This document shows, piece by piece, positions 1-7,003 of a stretch of DNA of 8,264 nucleotides. Numbering within the stretch: position 1 is the stretch's first letter; each line of letters starts with the position of its first letter. The position numbers and the translations under genes were made by a program. The notes beneath the pieces were generated by a model, which saw only the letters and a list, made by a program, of their open reading frames with translations, was not told the origin of the DNA and ran no database searches. Source of the DNA: Synechococcales cyanobacterium PMM_0073 (GTDB lineage Bacteria > Cyanobacteriota > Cyanobacteriia > Elainellales > Elainellaceae); assembly GCA_949127695.1 (NCBI GenBank), contig CASBQH010000252.1, forward strand, positions 1-8,264, in the 5' to 3' direction.

Positions 1-200
1 AAGCTGAGGTCGCTGTATTGACTAAACTCGCTGGCGATGGTTTGGAGGCGCTGGCGTTCGGGTTGGGGCAGGGCGGGCGGCGGCTGGTTGAGGCTAAAGC
101 TGAGGAATTCGCTGAAGCGGTATTGACTGCCCAGCAAGTCGTTGAAGCCACGTTCTGCTTCAACGCTCAGCGCTTTTTGGAGTCGCAGCCAGTCGAGCAT
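1..200 (-). CDS. recG: ATP-dependent DNA helicase RecG, N-terminal fragment (runs off left edge)
   Basis: Reading down from the ATG at 200-198 gives 66 codons with no stop before the window edge. The protein begins MLDWLRLQKALSVEAERGF, then a block containing GSQYRFSEFLSLSL. From memory this resembles the N-terminal extension of cyanobacterial RecG, which precedes the wedge and helicase domains. RecG unwinds branched DNA and remodels stalled forks and Holliday junctions. No helicase motif lies inside the window, so the call rests on this extension and on position downstream of rpsB-tsf, an order I recall from other cyanobacteria. The start is supported by AGAGG (211-215) ten bases upstream, inside the end of the preceding gene. 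The preceding stop codon (205-203) is separated from the ATG by only two bases, so translation is probably coupled. Confidence in a gene here is high; in the RecG name, moderate. Confidence 0.72.
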   Translation of the reverse strand, partial: MLDWLRLQKALSVEAERGFNDLLGSQYRFSEFLSFSLNQPPPALPQPERQRLQTIASEFSQYSDLS

Positions 201-202
201 CT

Positions 203-1156
203 CTAGTCAACCTCTTCGTACCAGATAGAGCGCCATGCGGCTTCGGCCTGCGCCACGGCTCGCTCTTTCTGGTGGTGCTGATATTCGCGGCCTAGCTTGT
301 TGAGCTGGGTGAGCAGGTGCCGAATTTTCAGGCGTTGATTGGCTGTTTCTGCATCGCCAAACTCGATTTCGGCCAGCCGCAACCGTAGCGCCACAATTTG
401 AGTGACGCCTTCGCCAGATCGGTCATCGTTGGCTTCAATCAGCAGATTCATTAAGTTGGGTGGGCCAGAGGCAGTTTCAGAGGAGAGATCGGCTCTGGAG
501 GCGACTTCTAAGATAGGCTCTGGGAGGCGATCGGGCAGAATTTTAGTCTGCTGCAAAACCTGATTGGTGGCATGAGAGACAGTTTGCAGCACCGTAAGGA
601 TCTCAGACTCTAGCTGGTTCTGCCAGCGGGCGATATCTCTAGGGCGCAGCTGCTCTGAGGGCTGTGCCTGATCGGGTTCTGTAGCTTCAGCTGTTTGGTC
701 GGCTTCCAAAGCCGGATCAGATTGCTCAGGCTGCTCACCCGGCATATCCGCCTCAGCGACTTGATTAAAGACGGCAAACAGGTCAATATGCGTTGAGTCT
801 GCTGGCGTTGAGGTGACTTCAGAGCTGGCGGCAGACTCAGCTGGCAACAGCCTCGGCGCTGCGTCGGGCGGCGAAACCGGATAGAGCGCATTCAGCAGCT
901 GACTCTGCGCCTGACGGGCGAGCTGCCTGAGCGCCTGCTGCAAGGTTTGGCGCTGGCTGAGCGTCAGCTGAGTAAACTGCTCTGGGTAGCTGTGGGTGCA
1001 GATGTAGTAGGCAGCCAGAATGAGCTGCTGTCGCACGGCTTGCCCCAAGGCGGTGAGATAAGCCTCATAGGTCTCGTAGAAAGCTTGAGCCATTGCTACC
1101 ACAGTCTGGTCTAGCGCGGCAATTTCTTGTTCGATTTGTCCAACTGCCCTCGCCAT
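203..1156 (-). CDS. conserved cyanobacterial hypothetical protein upstream of recG
   Basis: This 317-residue protein has no function I can name. It has three parts. Residues 1-92 are helical and contain a block around YICTHSYPEQF (51-61) followed by LTLSQRQTLQQALRQL (64-79), which looks conserved. Residues 93-175 are a low-complexity linker rich in Pro, Glu, Asp, Gln and Ala, probably disordered. Residues 176-317 are helical again, ending in a charged, coiled-coil-like stretch (about 255-305: RLRLAEIEFGDAE, then QRLKIRHLL) and the tail AWRSIWYEEVD. No signal peptide or membrane segment is visible, so a cytoplasmic protein is likely. It ends 2 bp before the recG start, which suggests co-translation and a possible role linked to RecG or DNA repair; that link is inference from position only. 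The start has no close Shine-Dalgarno; a GAAAGAAG run sits about 20 bases upstream. Confidence 0.8.
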   Translation of the reverse strand: MARAVGQIEQEIAALDQTVVAMAQAFYETYEAYLTALGQAVRQQLILAAYYICTHSYPEQFTQLTLSQRQTLQQALRQLARQAQSQLLNALYPVSPPDAAPRLLPAESAASSEVTSTPADSTHIDLFAVFNQVAEADMPGEQPEQSDPALEADQTAEATEPDQAQPSEQLRPRDIARWQNQLESEILTVLQTVSHATNQVLQQTKILPDRLPEPILEVASRADLSSETASGPPNLMNLLIEANDDRSGEGVTQIVALRLRLAEIEFGDAETANQRLKIRHLLTQLNKLGREYQHHQKERAVAQAEAAWRSIWYEEVD

Positions 1157-1181
1157 AGCCTGACTCTAAATCTGCTTCTTT

Positions 1182-1284
1182 CAAATCTTAGATCTGATTT
1201 GCCAAAGCGGCGGCAAAGCAGTTGGGGCTGCAAATGCTCCAAAGCAAAGCCCAAATGAAAAGACGGTAGTTTTAGATCTAAGAT
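1182..1284. repeat. paired palindromic sites upstream of the hypothetical gene
   Basis: The 166-bp gap between tsf and the hypothetical gene holds an 11-bp sequence, ATCTTAGATCT at 1185-1195, repeated in inverted orientation as AGATCTAAGAT at 1274-1284. Each copy is itself nearly palindromic. The first sits inside a 6-bp inverted repeat, CAAATC (1182-1187) and GATTTG (1196-1201). A further small inverted repeat, TTTGCC (1198-1203) and GGCAAA (1212-1217), follows. The copies could be operator half-sites for the hypothetical gene-recG unit, or simply part of terminator structure. No convincing -35/-10 pair for that unit was found. Confidence 0.4.
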
Positions 1285-1299
1285 CCAACACCTACCGTC
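1258..1299 (-). terminator. probable intrinsic terminator after tsf
   Basis: On the minus strand a perfect 8-bp stem, GACGGTAG (1299-1292) pairing with CTACCGTC (1269-1262), is followed directly by TTTT (1261-1258). The 22-nt loop contains GATCTTAGATC, which can fold further. It begins about 24 bases past the tsf stop codon, the expected place for a Rho-independent terminator. The U tract is short, so termination may be partial. Confidence 0.65.
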
Positions 1300-1322
1300 G
1301 TAATCAGCCTTGTGAGCCTTGC

Positions 1323-2081
1323 CTATTTCTTAGACTTCTTTTTGCCGCTGGCTTTTGCTTCTGGTGTTGGTTCAGCAGCAGGCTCTAGTTCAACGGCAGG
1401 CTCTGGTTCAGCCGCCACGGGGGCAACCGCTCCGGTTTGCGCTGCCACCTCGGCGGCAAAGTCGCTCTCTTGCTTTTCGATGCCTTCGCCCATGATAAAG
1501 CGGACAAACCGCCGCACCTGGATGTTTTCACCCAGTCCGGCAATGTTTTGCTTGACGAATTCGGCCACCGTAATGCTCTGGTCTTTGATGTAGGGCTGAT
1601 CAAGCAGCGACAGCTCTTTCAGGCGTTTGTCGATTCGGCCTGCAACGATTTTTTCGCGCACGGCTTCCGGCTTGTTGCCCAAGTCGTCCCGACCTGATTC
1701 GATGCTTTTTTCGCGCTCGACGATATCTGCCGGAATATCTTCGGCTCTGACATATTCAACGTTGGGGCAGGCGGCAATCTGCATGGCGATATCTTTGACT
1801 AGCGCCTGAAACGCCTCGTTGCGCGCCACAAAGTCAGTCTGGCAGTTGATTTCTACCAGCACGCCCACCCGACCGCCGGTGTGAATATAGCTGCCGACCA
1901 AGCCTTCTGCCGTAATTTTGCCAGACTTTTTCTCGGCTGAGGTAATGCCTTTCTGCCGCAGCCACTCTCCGGCTTTTTCGATGTCGCCATCTGTGGCTTC
2001 TAGGGCTTTTTTACAGTCTGCGAATCCTGCGTTGGTTTTGTCTCGCAGTTCCTTGACAAGCTTTGCTGGTATGTCCGCCAT
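1323..2081 (-). CDS. tsf: translation elongation factor Ts (EF-Ts)
   Basis: EF-Ts is the guanine nucleotide exchange factor that regenerates EF-Tu-GTP in the cytoplasm. The 252-residue protein has the N-terminal UBA-like domain (about 4-45) with [16 protein letters not shown] at 12-27, and the dimerisation core with [11 protein letters not shown] at 77-87, the second EF-Ts signature. A later block reads [12 protein letters not shown] (189-200). From about 215 a tail rich in Ala, Pro and Glu ends in a lysine-rich stretch, GKKKSKK; this extension over the compact cyanobacterial core is probably disordered. The first signature has Asn-16, Phe-20 and Ala-21 where most proteins have Gly, Met and Met. 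An AGGA sits 11 bases before the ATG. It lies downstream of rpsB on the same strand, the classical pairing, separated by 198 bp that hold an inverted repeat. Confidence 0.98.
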   Translation of the reverse strand: MADIPAKLVKELRDKTNAGFADCKKALEATDGDIEKAGEWLRQKGITSAEKKSGKITAEGLVGSYIHTGGRVGVLVEINCQTDFVARNEAFQALVKDIAMQIAACPNVEYVRAEDIPADIVEREKSIESGRDDLGNKPEAVREKIVAGRIDKRLKELSLLDQPYIKDQSITVAEFVKQNIAGLGENIQVRRFVRFIMGEGIEKQESDFAAEVAAQTGAVAPVAAEPEPAVELEPAAEPTPEAKASGKKKSKK

Positions 2082-2202
2082 TGTTGCTTCAATCCTGTCT
2101 AGATGAGTTTGCAGAAATCTGCGTGAGTTGCAGCATTGCTTGAAATCTCAATTGCAGTTAATTTCAGATCAAGATGCCACTCTTAATTTTGAGCTGTTTG
2201 GG

Positions 2203-2250
2203 GCATTAGAGCAAAACTATCTTCTGCTTAAAGCGATCTTGCTCTAATGC
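2203..2250 (-). other. 12-bp perfect inverted repeat in the rpsB-tsf intergenic region
   Basis: GCATTAGAGCAA (2203-2214) is exactly complementary to TTGCTCTAATGC (2239-2250), with a 24-base loop that contains GCTTAAAGC. In the rpsB-tsf transcript this forms a stable hairpin starting about 30 bases past the rpsB stop. The minus-strand sequence after it is CCCAAACAGC, with no U tract, so it is not a textbook terminator. It could be an attenuator that lowers tsf expression relative to rpsB, a 3'-end stabiliser, or an RNase processing site. The rest of the 2082-2279 gap holds smaller inverted repeats (TGAAAT 2141-2146 with ATTTCA 2161-2166) and no clear promoter. Confidence 0.6.
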
Positions 2251-2279
2251 TGAGCTTCAGCGCCGAGACTGGTACGAAA

Positions 2280-3068
2280 CTACGAGGCGGCTGGGGCTTC
2301 CCCTTCGGCCACAAATTCGCTGTCGTCGTAGCCCTCTTCGCCCATATCTTCGTAGTCTTCGTAGATGTCTTCTTCGCCATCTAGCTCGCCATGCCGCCCT
2401 TCGTAGATTGCATCTGCCAAGCGCCCGACAATCAGCTTGATGGAGCGAATTGCGTCATCGTTGGCGGGGATGGGGATATCTACCGTGTCGGGATCGCAGT
2501 TGGTGTCCAGCAGCGAGACAATCGGCACGTTCAGCTTCTGGCATTCCTGCACGGCGTTATATTCGCGGCGCTGGTCAATAATCACCACAATATCGGGCAC
2601 TTTCCGCATCCCGCGAATGCCGCCCAGATACTTTTGCAGCTTCTCTAGCTCGCGCCGCAGCATGGCTGCTTCTTTTTTGGGCAACAGATCCAGCGCGCCT
2701 GTGTCCTGCCGCCGCTCCAGCTCTTTCAGCCGCTCGACGCGGGTTTTAATCGTCGCCCAGTTGGTCATCATGCCGCCCAGCCAGCGCTGGTTGACATAGA
2801 ACGCGCCGCAGCGCAAGGCTTCTTGGGCGATGATGCCTGCTGCCTGCCGCTTCGTGCCCAGAAACAGCACGCGCTTGCCCTGCTCGGAAGCCAGCCGCAG
2901 ATAGTTGTAGGCTTCTTCCATTAACCGGGCAGTCTGCACCAGATCGATAATATGCACGCCGTTGCGGGCGGTGTAGATGTAGGGAGACATCTTCGGGTTC
3001 CAGCGGCGGGTTTGGTGCCCGAAGTGAACGCCCGACTCCAATAACTGAGCCAACGAAACAACTGCCAT
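2280..3068 (-). CDS. rpsB: 30S ribosomal protein S2
   Basis: S2 is a late-assembling small-subunit protein that helps anchor S1 at the mRNA exit side. The 262-residue product is colinear with the family: [17 protein letters not shown] (11-27), [14 protein letters not shown] (30-43), FLGTKRQA (69-76), [10 protein letters not shown] (94-103), a helical coiled-coil insert at about 106-148, then PDIVVIIDQ (158-166) and [19 protein letters not shown] (186-204). After about residue 228 a strongly acidic tail of some 35 residues follows ([12 protein letters not shown] and beyond). Similar acidic tails occur in some cyanobacterial S2 proteins. The ATG is well supported: AAAGGAGC lies upstream, leaving ten bases between AGGAG and the start. 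It heads the rpsB-tsf pair and has its own structured leader. Confidence 0.98.
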   Translation of the reverse strand: MAVVSLAQLLESGVHFGHQTRRWNPKMSPYIYTARNGVHIIDLVQTARLMEEAYNYLRLASEQGKRVLFLGTKRQAAGIIAQEALRCGAFYVNQRWLGGMMTNWATIKTRVERLKELERRQDTGALDLLPKKEAAMLRRELEKLQKYLGGIRGMRKVPDIVVIIDQRREYNAVQECQKLNVPIVSLLDTNCDPDTVDIPIPANDDAIRSIKLIVGRLADAIYEGRHGELDGEEDIYEDYEDMGEEGYDDSEFVAEGEAPAAS

Positions 3069-3078
3069 ATGAAATTAA

Positions 3079-3132
3079 GCTCCTTTCGGGTTAATCCTCC
3101 ACCCAGGCGTATTTCTAGGCAGGTTGCCCTGC
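3079..3132 (-). promoter_or_regulatory. structured rpsB leader with GNRA hairpin and second GGAGG
   Basis: In the minus-strand RNA before rpsB, GCAGG-GCAA-CCTGC (3132-3119) forms a 5-bp stem closed by a GCAA tetraloop. Further on, GGGT (3104-3101) can pair with ACCC (3091-3088), enclosing a nine-base loop that contains GGAGG, an SD-like sequence about 27 bases from the ATG and therefore too far to be the main ribosome binding site. The working site is AGGAG just upstream of the start. Such compact structure before a ribosomal protein gene is compatible with autogenous control by S2, as known in other bacteria; here it is inference. Confidence 0.4.
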
Positions 3133-3180
3133 TCAAAAACACCCGAAATCCTGAATGTGCGGAATTTTTGTAGCTTTTCT

Positions 3181-3189
3181 AGATTAGCA
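3181..3189 (-). promoter_or_regulatory. possible extended -10 of an rpsB promoter
   Basis: On the minus strand TGC-TAATCT reads as an extended -10 element. It would start transcription about 100 bases before the rpsB ATG, upstream of the leader hairpin. No good -35 is present at 16-18 bases. No terminator is obvious after the permease stop (3241), so read-through from that gene is also possible. Confidence 0.25.
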
Positions 3190-3240
3190 CAGCAGAGAGA
3201 AGGATGTGGAGGTGAAAAATCTAGCTTTGAAACCTGAATT

Positions 3241-5841
3241 TCACTCCTGTCGAATTGCGGTTGAGATATTCATCTTGCCCAGCCGCAGTGCCGGGTAGAT
3301 GCCTGCCAGCAGCGCGGCCAGCACCGCCACCAACAGCGCCTGCCAAAAATACTTGCCCTGAAGCGCCATTTGCAGCGTCCAGCCAAAGGAGCGGACGTTG
3401 ATCACGTAGATCAAAATCCAGGCGAGCGCATAGCCCAGCGGCATTGCAAAAACGCCCGCCATTGTGCCCATCAGCCCAGTTTCCAGCAGCGTCAGGCCAG
3501 CCAGCTGGCGCGGCGTCATGCCGGTGGAGCGCAGAATGCCGAGTTCGCGGGTGCGCTCTAGTTGCAGGCTCATCAGCGTACTGAGGACGCCAATGAAGGC
3601 GACAATTACCGCCAGCAGCCGCAGGGCGTTGGTAATGGCAAAGGTGCGGTCAAAAATAATCAGCGACTCTTGGCGCAGCGTTTGGTTGGACTGCACTGAG
3701 AGATCTTGTCGGCCTTTGAACTGGCTGCGAATTTGGCTGACAATCGCTTCTGTATCAGCTCCCGGCGCAACAAACAGCCCCAATGAGGCAATGCCCTGAT
3801 CCTGCCAGAGTGGCTCATACAGGTCATTATCTAGAATGATTGTGCCGCGATCTGAGGAATAGTCATAGAACACCGCCAGCACCGGGAAGCTCTGGTTGCC
3901 CTGCGGCGACTCCAGCGTGATGGTGGCGGGCGGCTCGGTGATGCCCTGACGCAGCAGCAGCGCTTCCGAGATGATCACCCCTTCGCCGCGATCCAGCGCA
4001 TTCCAGGGATCGGGCTTGAGATCAGGGCGAATCCAGGCATAGGGGCGTTTGCCGCTTGAGACATCGCCGTCGGCTGAGATCAGCTTTACCTGCTTGTCGT
4101 ACTCTATAACCCGCACCTCGGCGTCATTGTAGGTGACGGCTTTGGCAATTCCTGGCCAGATTTTGGCGGCCTCAACCACGGCTGGATCGAGCTTGCCAAT
4201 CACCCGATTGGCGGTGGTGGTGGGCGGCGACACATAAATATCAGCTTGCAGAGTTTGATCGAGCCAGCTCACCACTGTGCCGCGAAACGAACCCACCATA
4301 ATTGAAACGCCGACAATCACCGAAACCGCCACCATCAGCGCCGCCACCGCCACCGAAGTGCGGCTGAGCGACCGCAAAATGTCGCGCGGAGCCAGCCGTC
4401 CCAAAATGCCGAGCTGCGAGGTGAGAGGCGCAACCCCGCGCAAAATCAGGGCAATCAGCGGCGGCGTCAAGAGCGCTGCACCCAGCAAGACCGCAAACAG
4501 TCCGGTAAAAGCCGCCACCAGACCCGCCGCTGGCCAGCGCAACAGCAAAACTCCGGCTCCCGTCAAAGCCGCCCAGGCCAAAACCAGCTTGGGCAGGAGT
4601 TTTAAGACCCGACCTTCTAAAGTCGAGCGCTGCAAAATCAAAGTCGGCGGCGTGTTCATTGCCTCAAAAGCAGGCAGCGCCGAAGCAAACAGCGATGCCG
4701 CAATCCCAATCACCAGCCCTTTAATAATCGTAAAATTGGAGAGCGTCACCTGCTGCACCGTCACCACAAAATAAAAGTCGTTGATGGTTTGAGTAATCAG
4801 CCCGACGATGCTGCGACCCAAAACAATCCCTAGCCCCACACCCAAGCCGGAGCCAATCACGCTGAAGATTGCTGCCTCGCCCAAAATCAGCGTAAAGATC
4901 TGGCCTTGGGTGACGCCCAGACAGCGCAAAATCCCAAAAATGGGTCGCCGCTGGATGACGCTAAAGGTGACGGTGTTATAGATCAAAAACATGCCGACTA
5001 CCAGCGCCAGCAGGCTCAGCGCCGTCAGGTTGAGTTCAAAAGCGGCAGTCATCTGCTGCACCGCGTTTTTCTGCGCCTCGGCAGTTTCCAGCTTTAGCCC
5101 CATGGGCAGGCTAGCGCGAATTGCCTCCAGCTGCGGCGCGTCGGTGCTAATCAGATCTACCTGGCTGAGCTTGCCCTGCTGGCCGAGCAATTCCTGTGCC
5201 GTGGCAATATCGGCAAAAATCAGGCTGCTGAGGGCGCGCCGATTGGTGCGATCGGTCGTGGCAATGGTGCCGACGAGCCGAACCGGATGCCGCTGTCCGG
5301 CAATATCTAGCTGAATTTGATCGCCTAGCTCTAGCCCCGCCTGCTGCGCCACATCTGCCGACAGCACGACTGTATGGGGATCAGTCAAGAACTGGACAAA
5401 GCCTGTGCCCCGGCTTTCCGCCTCGCCAAAATAGCTGCGGAACGGCGACTCGGCAAACAGATCTAGCCCCACCAGTCGATAGGGCTGATGATCTAGCGCT
5501 TCGGCCAGCACGAACCCTTCGACCACTGGCGATGCCGGAACGCTATTGAATTTTCTCCGAAGTTCGCTATAAATAGACTCGTCAACGCCGGTGGGGGCAA
5601 TCGCGACAATGCGGTGGGTCGTGCGTCCGGTGACGGCATCGGTGGAAAGGCCGAAGGCGCGCTGAGCTGAGCCATTGGCTAGGTCAATGGAGACCATCAT
5701 GGCGACGCCCAGGGCAATTCCCAGCACGCAGAGCAGGTACTGCAACGGGCGCTGCTGAATCCGCTGCCAAGCCAGCCGCCAGAGCGGACGATTGGAGACC
5801 GAAGCATTGGAGAGGTTGGGGGCGGACTGAACGGCGACCAT
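3241..5841 (-). CDS. ABC transporter permease, FtsX/LolE/YbbP type with two FtsX modules
   Basis: This 866-residue inner-membrane protein has the duplicated architecture of YbbP-like permeases, with about ten predicted helices. Helix 1 is at 34-54, then a large extracytoplasmic MacB-like domain (about 60-265). Helices follow at about 272-295, 314-342 and 371-391, and a central pair at 418-468. Helix 7 (496-518) precedes a second extracytoplasmic domain (about 520-730), and helices at 738-760, 781-814 and 832-852 close the protein. Each half has an FtsX coupling segment: RRPIFGILRCLGVTQGQ (298-314) and RTRELGILRSTGMTPRQ (763-779). These proteins normally work with a LolD/MacB-like ATPase, moving or extracting lipids, lipoproteins or peptides rather than small solutes. 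No ATPase lies beside it: rpsB is downstream and a divergent desaturase upstream. The substrate cannot be told from sequence. The start lacks a clear Shine-Dalgarno. Confidence 0.92.
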   Translation of the reverse strand: MVAVQSAPNLSNASVSNRPLWRLAWQRIQQRPLQYLLCVLGIALGVAMMVSIDLANGSAQRAFGLSTDAVTGRTTHRIVAIAPTGVDESIYSELRRKFNSVPASPVVEGFVLAEALDHQPYRLVGLDLFAESPFRSYFGEAESRGTGFVQFLTDPHTVVLSADVAQQAGLELGDQIQLDIAGQRHPVRLVGTIATTDRTNRRALSSLIFADIATAQELLGQQGKLSQVDLISTDAPQLEAIRASLPMGLKLETAEAQKNAVQQMTAAFELNLTALSLLALVVGMFLIYNTVTFSVIQRRPIFGILRCLGVTQGQIFTLILGEAAIFSVIGSGLGVGLGIVLGRSIVGLITQTINDFYFVVTVQQVTLSNFTIIKGLVIGIAASLFASALPAFEAMNTPPTLILQRSTLEGRVLKLLPKLVLAWAALTGAGVLLLRWPAAGLVAAFTGLFAVLLGAALLTPPLIALILRGVAPLTSQLGILGRLAPRDILRSLSRTSVAVAALMVAVSVIVGVSIMVGSFRGTVVSWLDQTLQADIYVSPPTTTANRVIGKLDPAVVEAAKIWPGIAKAVTYNDAEVRVIEYDKQVKLISADGDVSSGKRPYAWIRPDLKPDPWNALDRGEGVIISEALLLRQGITEPPATITLESPQGNQSFPVLAVFYDYSSDRGTIILDNDLYEPLWQDQGIASLGLFVAPGADTEAIVSQIRSQFKGRQDLSVQSNQTLRQESLIIFDRTFAITNALRLLAVIVAFIGVLSTLMSLQLERTRELGILRSTGMTPRQLAGLTLLETGLMGTMAGVFAMPLGYALAWILIYVINVRSFGWTLQMALQGKYFWQALLVAVLAALLAGIYPALRLGKMNISTAIRQE

Positions 5842-5861
5842 AAGAATGTGAAGAACTGTGA

Positions 5862-5892
5862 ACTATATTTATCCTGCTGGCAAATAGGGCAA
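5862..5892 (-). promoter_or_regulatory. weak candidate promoter for the permease
   Basis: On the minus strand TTGCCC (5892-5887) and TATAGT (5867-5862) are separated by 19 bases. Transcription would start roughly 10-15 bases before the ATG at 5841, giving a very short leader, which fits the absence of a Shine-Dalgarno. The spacing is long, so confidence is low. Confidence 0.25.
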
Positions 5893-5935
5893 TCGGTCAA
5901 GCCCAGAGCGGCTGAGGGTTTGACGAGATTTAGCA

Positions 5936-5963
5936 CTGACCTGCTGAAATGTCCAAATATAAA
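5936..5963 (+). promoter_or_regulatory. candidate promoter for the desaturase gene
   Basis: CTGACC (5936-5941) and TATAAA (5958-5963) are separated by 16 bases. Each has a reasonable match to the sigma-70 consensus. The transcript would carry a leader of about 105 bases with two hairpins. The element sits in the 232-bp divergent gap shared with the permease. Confidence 0.45.
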
Positions 5964-5999
5964 GTTTTGGTAAAGCCTGCCCCGATCTGCTTCAGTCTG

Positions 6000-6035
6000 C
6001 GCTAAATATAGCGTCCATTCCAAGCTTTTTTGGAA
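6000..6035 (+). other. two tandem hairpins in the desaturase leader
   Basis: CGCTA-AATA-TAGCG (6000-6013) forms a 5-bp stem with a tetraloop. Four bases later TTCCAA-GCTTTT-TTGGAA (6018-6035) forms a 6-bp stem. Both lie in the predicted untranslated leader, 38 bases before the start codon. They could affect mRNA stability or temperature response, as desaturase genes are often cold-regulated in cyanobacteria, but the sequence alone does not show this. Confidence 0.4.
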
Positions 6036-6073
6036 GAGAACCGCCACATTTATAGTTAAAGGGCTGATTCGGG

Positions 6074-6985
6074 ATGATCTGGAGATATTCTTGGCGCGAT
6101 AGCATTCCCTGCGGGATAACGCTCTTCCAACTGGCGCTGAATTTTTGGCTGGCTGCGAGCTGGGAGACTCGTCCGCTGTTACATAACCTGCTGTTTGTGC
6201 CACCCTGCCTGTTTTTGTTTTGGTACAACGGTTTGGTGGCTAGCCACAGCTTTGTGCATACGCCCTGGTTTAAGTCAGAGCTGCTAAATCGGCTGTATCT
6301 AGCGCTCAACTCGATCAATATTGGCCTGCCCCAGACTCACTACACCCACGAGCATTTGATCCACCATCGCTATACCAACGATCGGCCTGGGCAGGATGGC
6401 CTGACCCAAGACCCGACCTCAACCTTTGCGGGTGGCAAAAACGGCCAGCATGAGTCGATGCTCTCTTACTGCTTTTTGGGCCCATTTCGGCTCGATCTGC
6501 TCGGCTCGTTTGGGGAGATCTGCGAACGGGGCGGAGCCTCACAGCTAGCGCTAGAGATTTGCGCCTGCTTAGCCGGGTTTGGGACGCTGCTGCTGCTGTC
6601 CTGGCAATATACGCTGCTGCTGCTGGTGCCGGTGCTGTATTTGGGCTGGGTGCTGGAGCATATTGAAAATTACTATGAGCATTTTGGCGGCGAACCCGAA
6701 GACCGCTACGCGAACTCAACTAGCTACTACGGGCGGCTGTACAACGCGCTGTTTTGCAACGAAGGCTATCACCAGGAGCATCATCTGCGCCCCAACGTGC
6801 ATTGGACGAAGCGGCCTCAGGTGCGGATCGCTTTGAGCGAACGGCTAGATCAAGCGCACCGGGTGATTTTGAGACTGCCGCCTGCGCTGGCCTGGATTGA
6901 GCATGGACGAATTGCTAAGGAGTTTGGGCTGATCCCTAGTCGGCCAGCGGAGCAATTTGCGAAGCCAGAGGTGGCGGTGCTGTAG
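6074..6985 (+). CDS. membrane fatty acid desaturase-family protein (di-iron)
   Basis: The 303-residue protein has the histidine clusters of the integral-membrane di-iron desaturase/hydroxylase superfamily: H58-S-F-V-H62, H94-L-I-H97-H98 within THEHLIHHRYTND (91-103), and H233-Q-E-H236-H237 in EGYHQEHH. Extra conserved-looking histidines sit at H196 and H203 (EHIENYYEH). Hydrophobic segments lie at about 12-30, 36-54 and 163-194, so both ends and the histidines probably face the cytoplasm. Such enzymes use O2 and electrons, usually from ferredoxin, to desaturate or hydroxylate acyl chains or carotenoids. It is shorter than typical DesA/DesB acyl-lipid desaturases, and the HDxxH-type boxes of CrtR are not present, so the exact substrate is open. 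An in-frame stop at 6065-6067 makes ATG 6074 the first possible start; AGGG sits about ten bases before it. Confidence 0.85.
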   Translation: MIWRYSWRDSIPCGITLFQLALNFWLAASWETRPLLHNLLFVPPCLFLFWYNGLVASHSFVHTPWFKSELLNRLYLALNSINIGLPQTHYTHEHLIHHRYTNDRPGQDGLTQDPTSTFAGGKNGQHESMLSYCFLGPFRLDLLGSFGEICERGGASQLALEICACLAGFGTLLLLSWQYTLLLLVPVLYLGWVLEHIENYYEHFGGEPEDRYANSTSYYGRLYNALFCNEGYHQEHHLRPNVHWTKRPQVRIALSERLDQAHRVILRLPPALAWIEHGRIAKEFGLIPSRPAEQFAKPEVAVL

Positions 6986-7003
6986 TTCAGTGATGCGCTT
7001 CCA

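Noticed and set aside
2203..2250. Calling the rpsB-tsf inverted repeat a Rho-independent terminator
   Set aside because: No run of T follows the stem on either strand, and tsf needs read-through or its own promoter.
4277..4774. Plus-strand open frame inside the permease gene
   Set aside because: It is a low-complexity Thr/Ala/Lys-rich translation antisense to membrane helices of a clear permease; a shadow frame.
5697..6203. Minus-strand frame crossing the permease start and the desaturase start
   Set aside because: It is out of frame with the permease and opposite the desaturase, with no domain; a shadow frame.
6315..6719. Minus-strand frame opposite the desaturase
   Set aside because: Arg/Ala/Ser-rich translation opposite the histidine-box region; no independent evidence.
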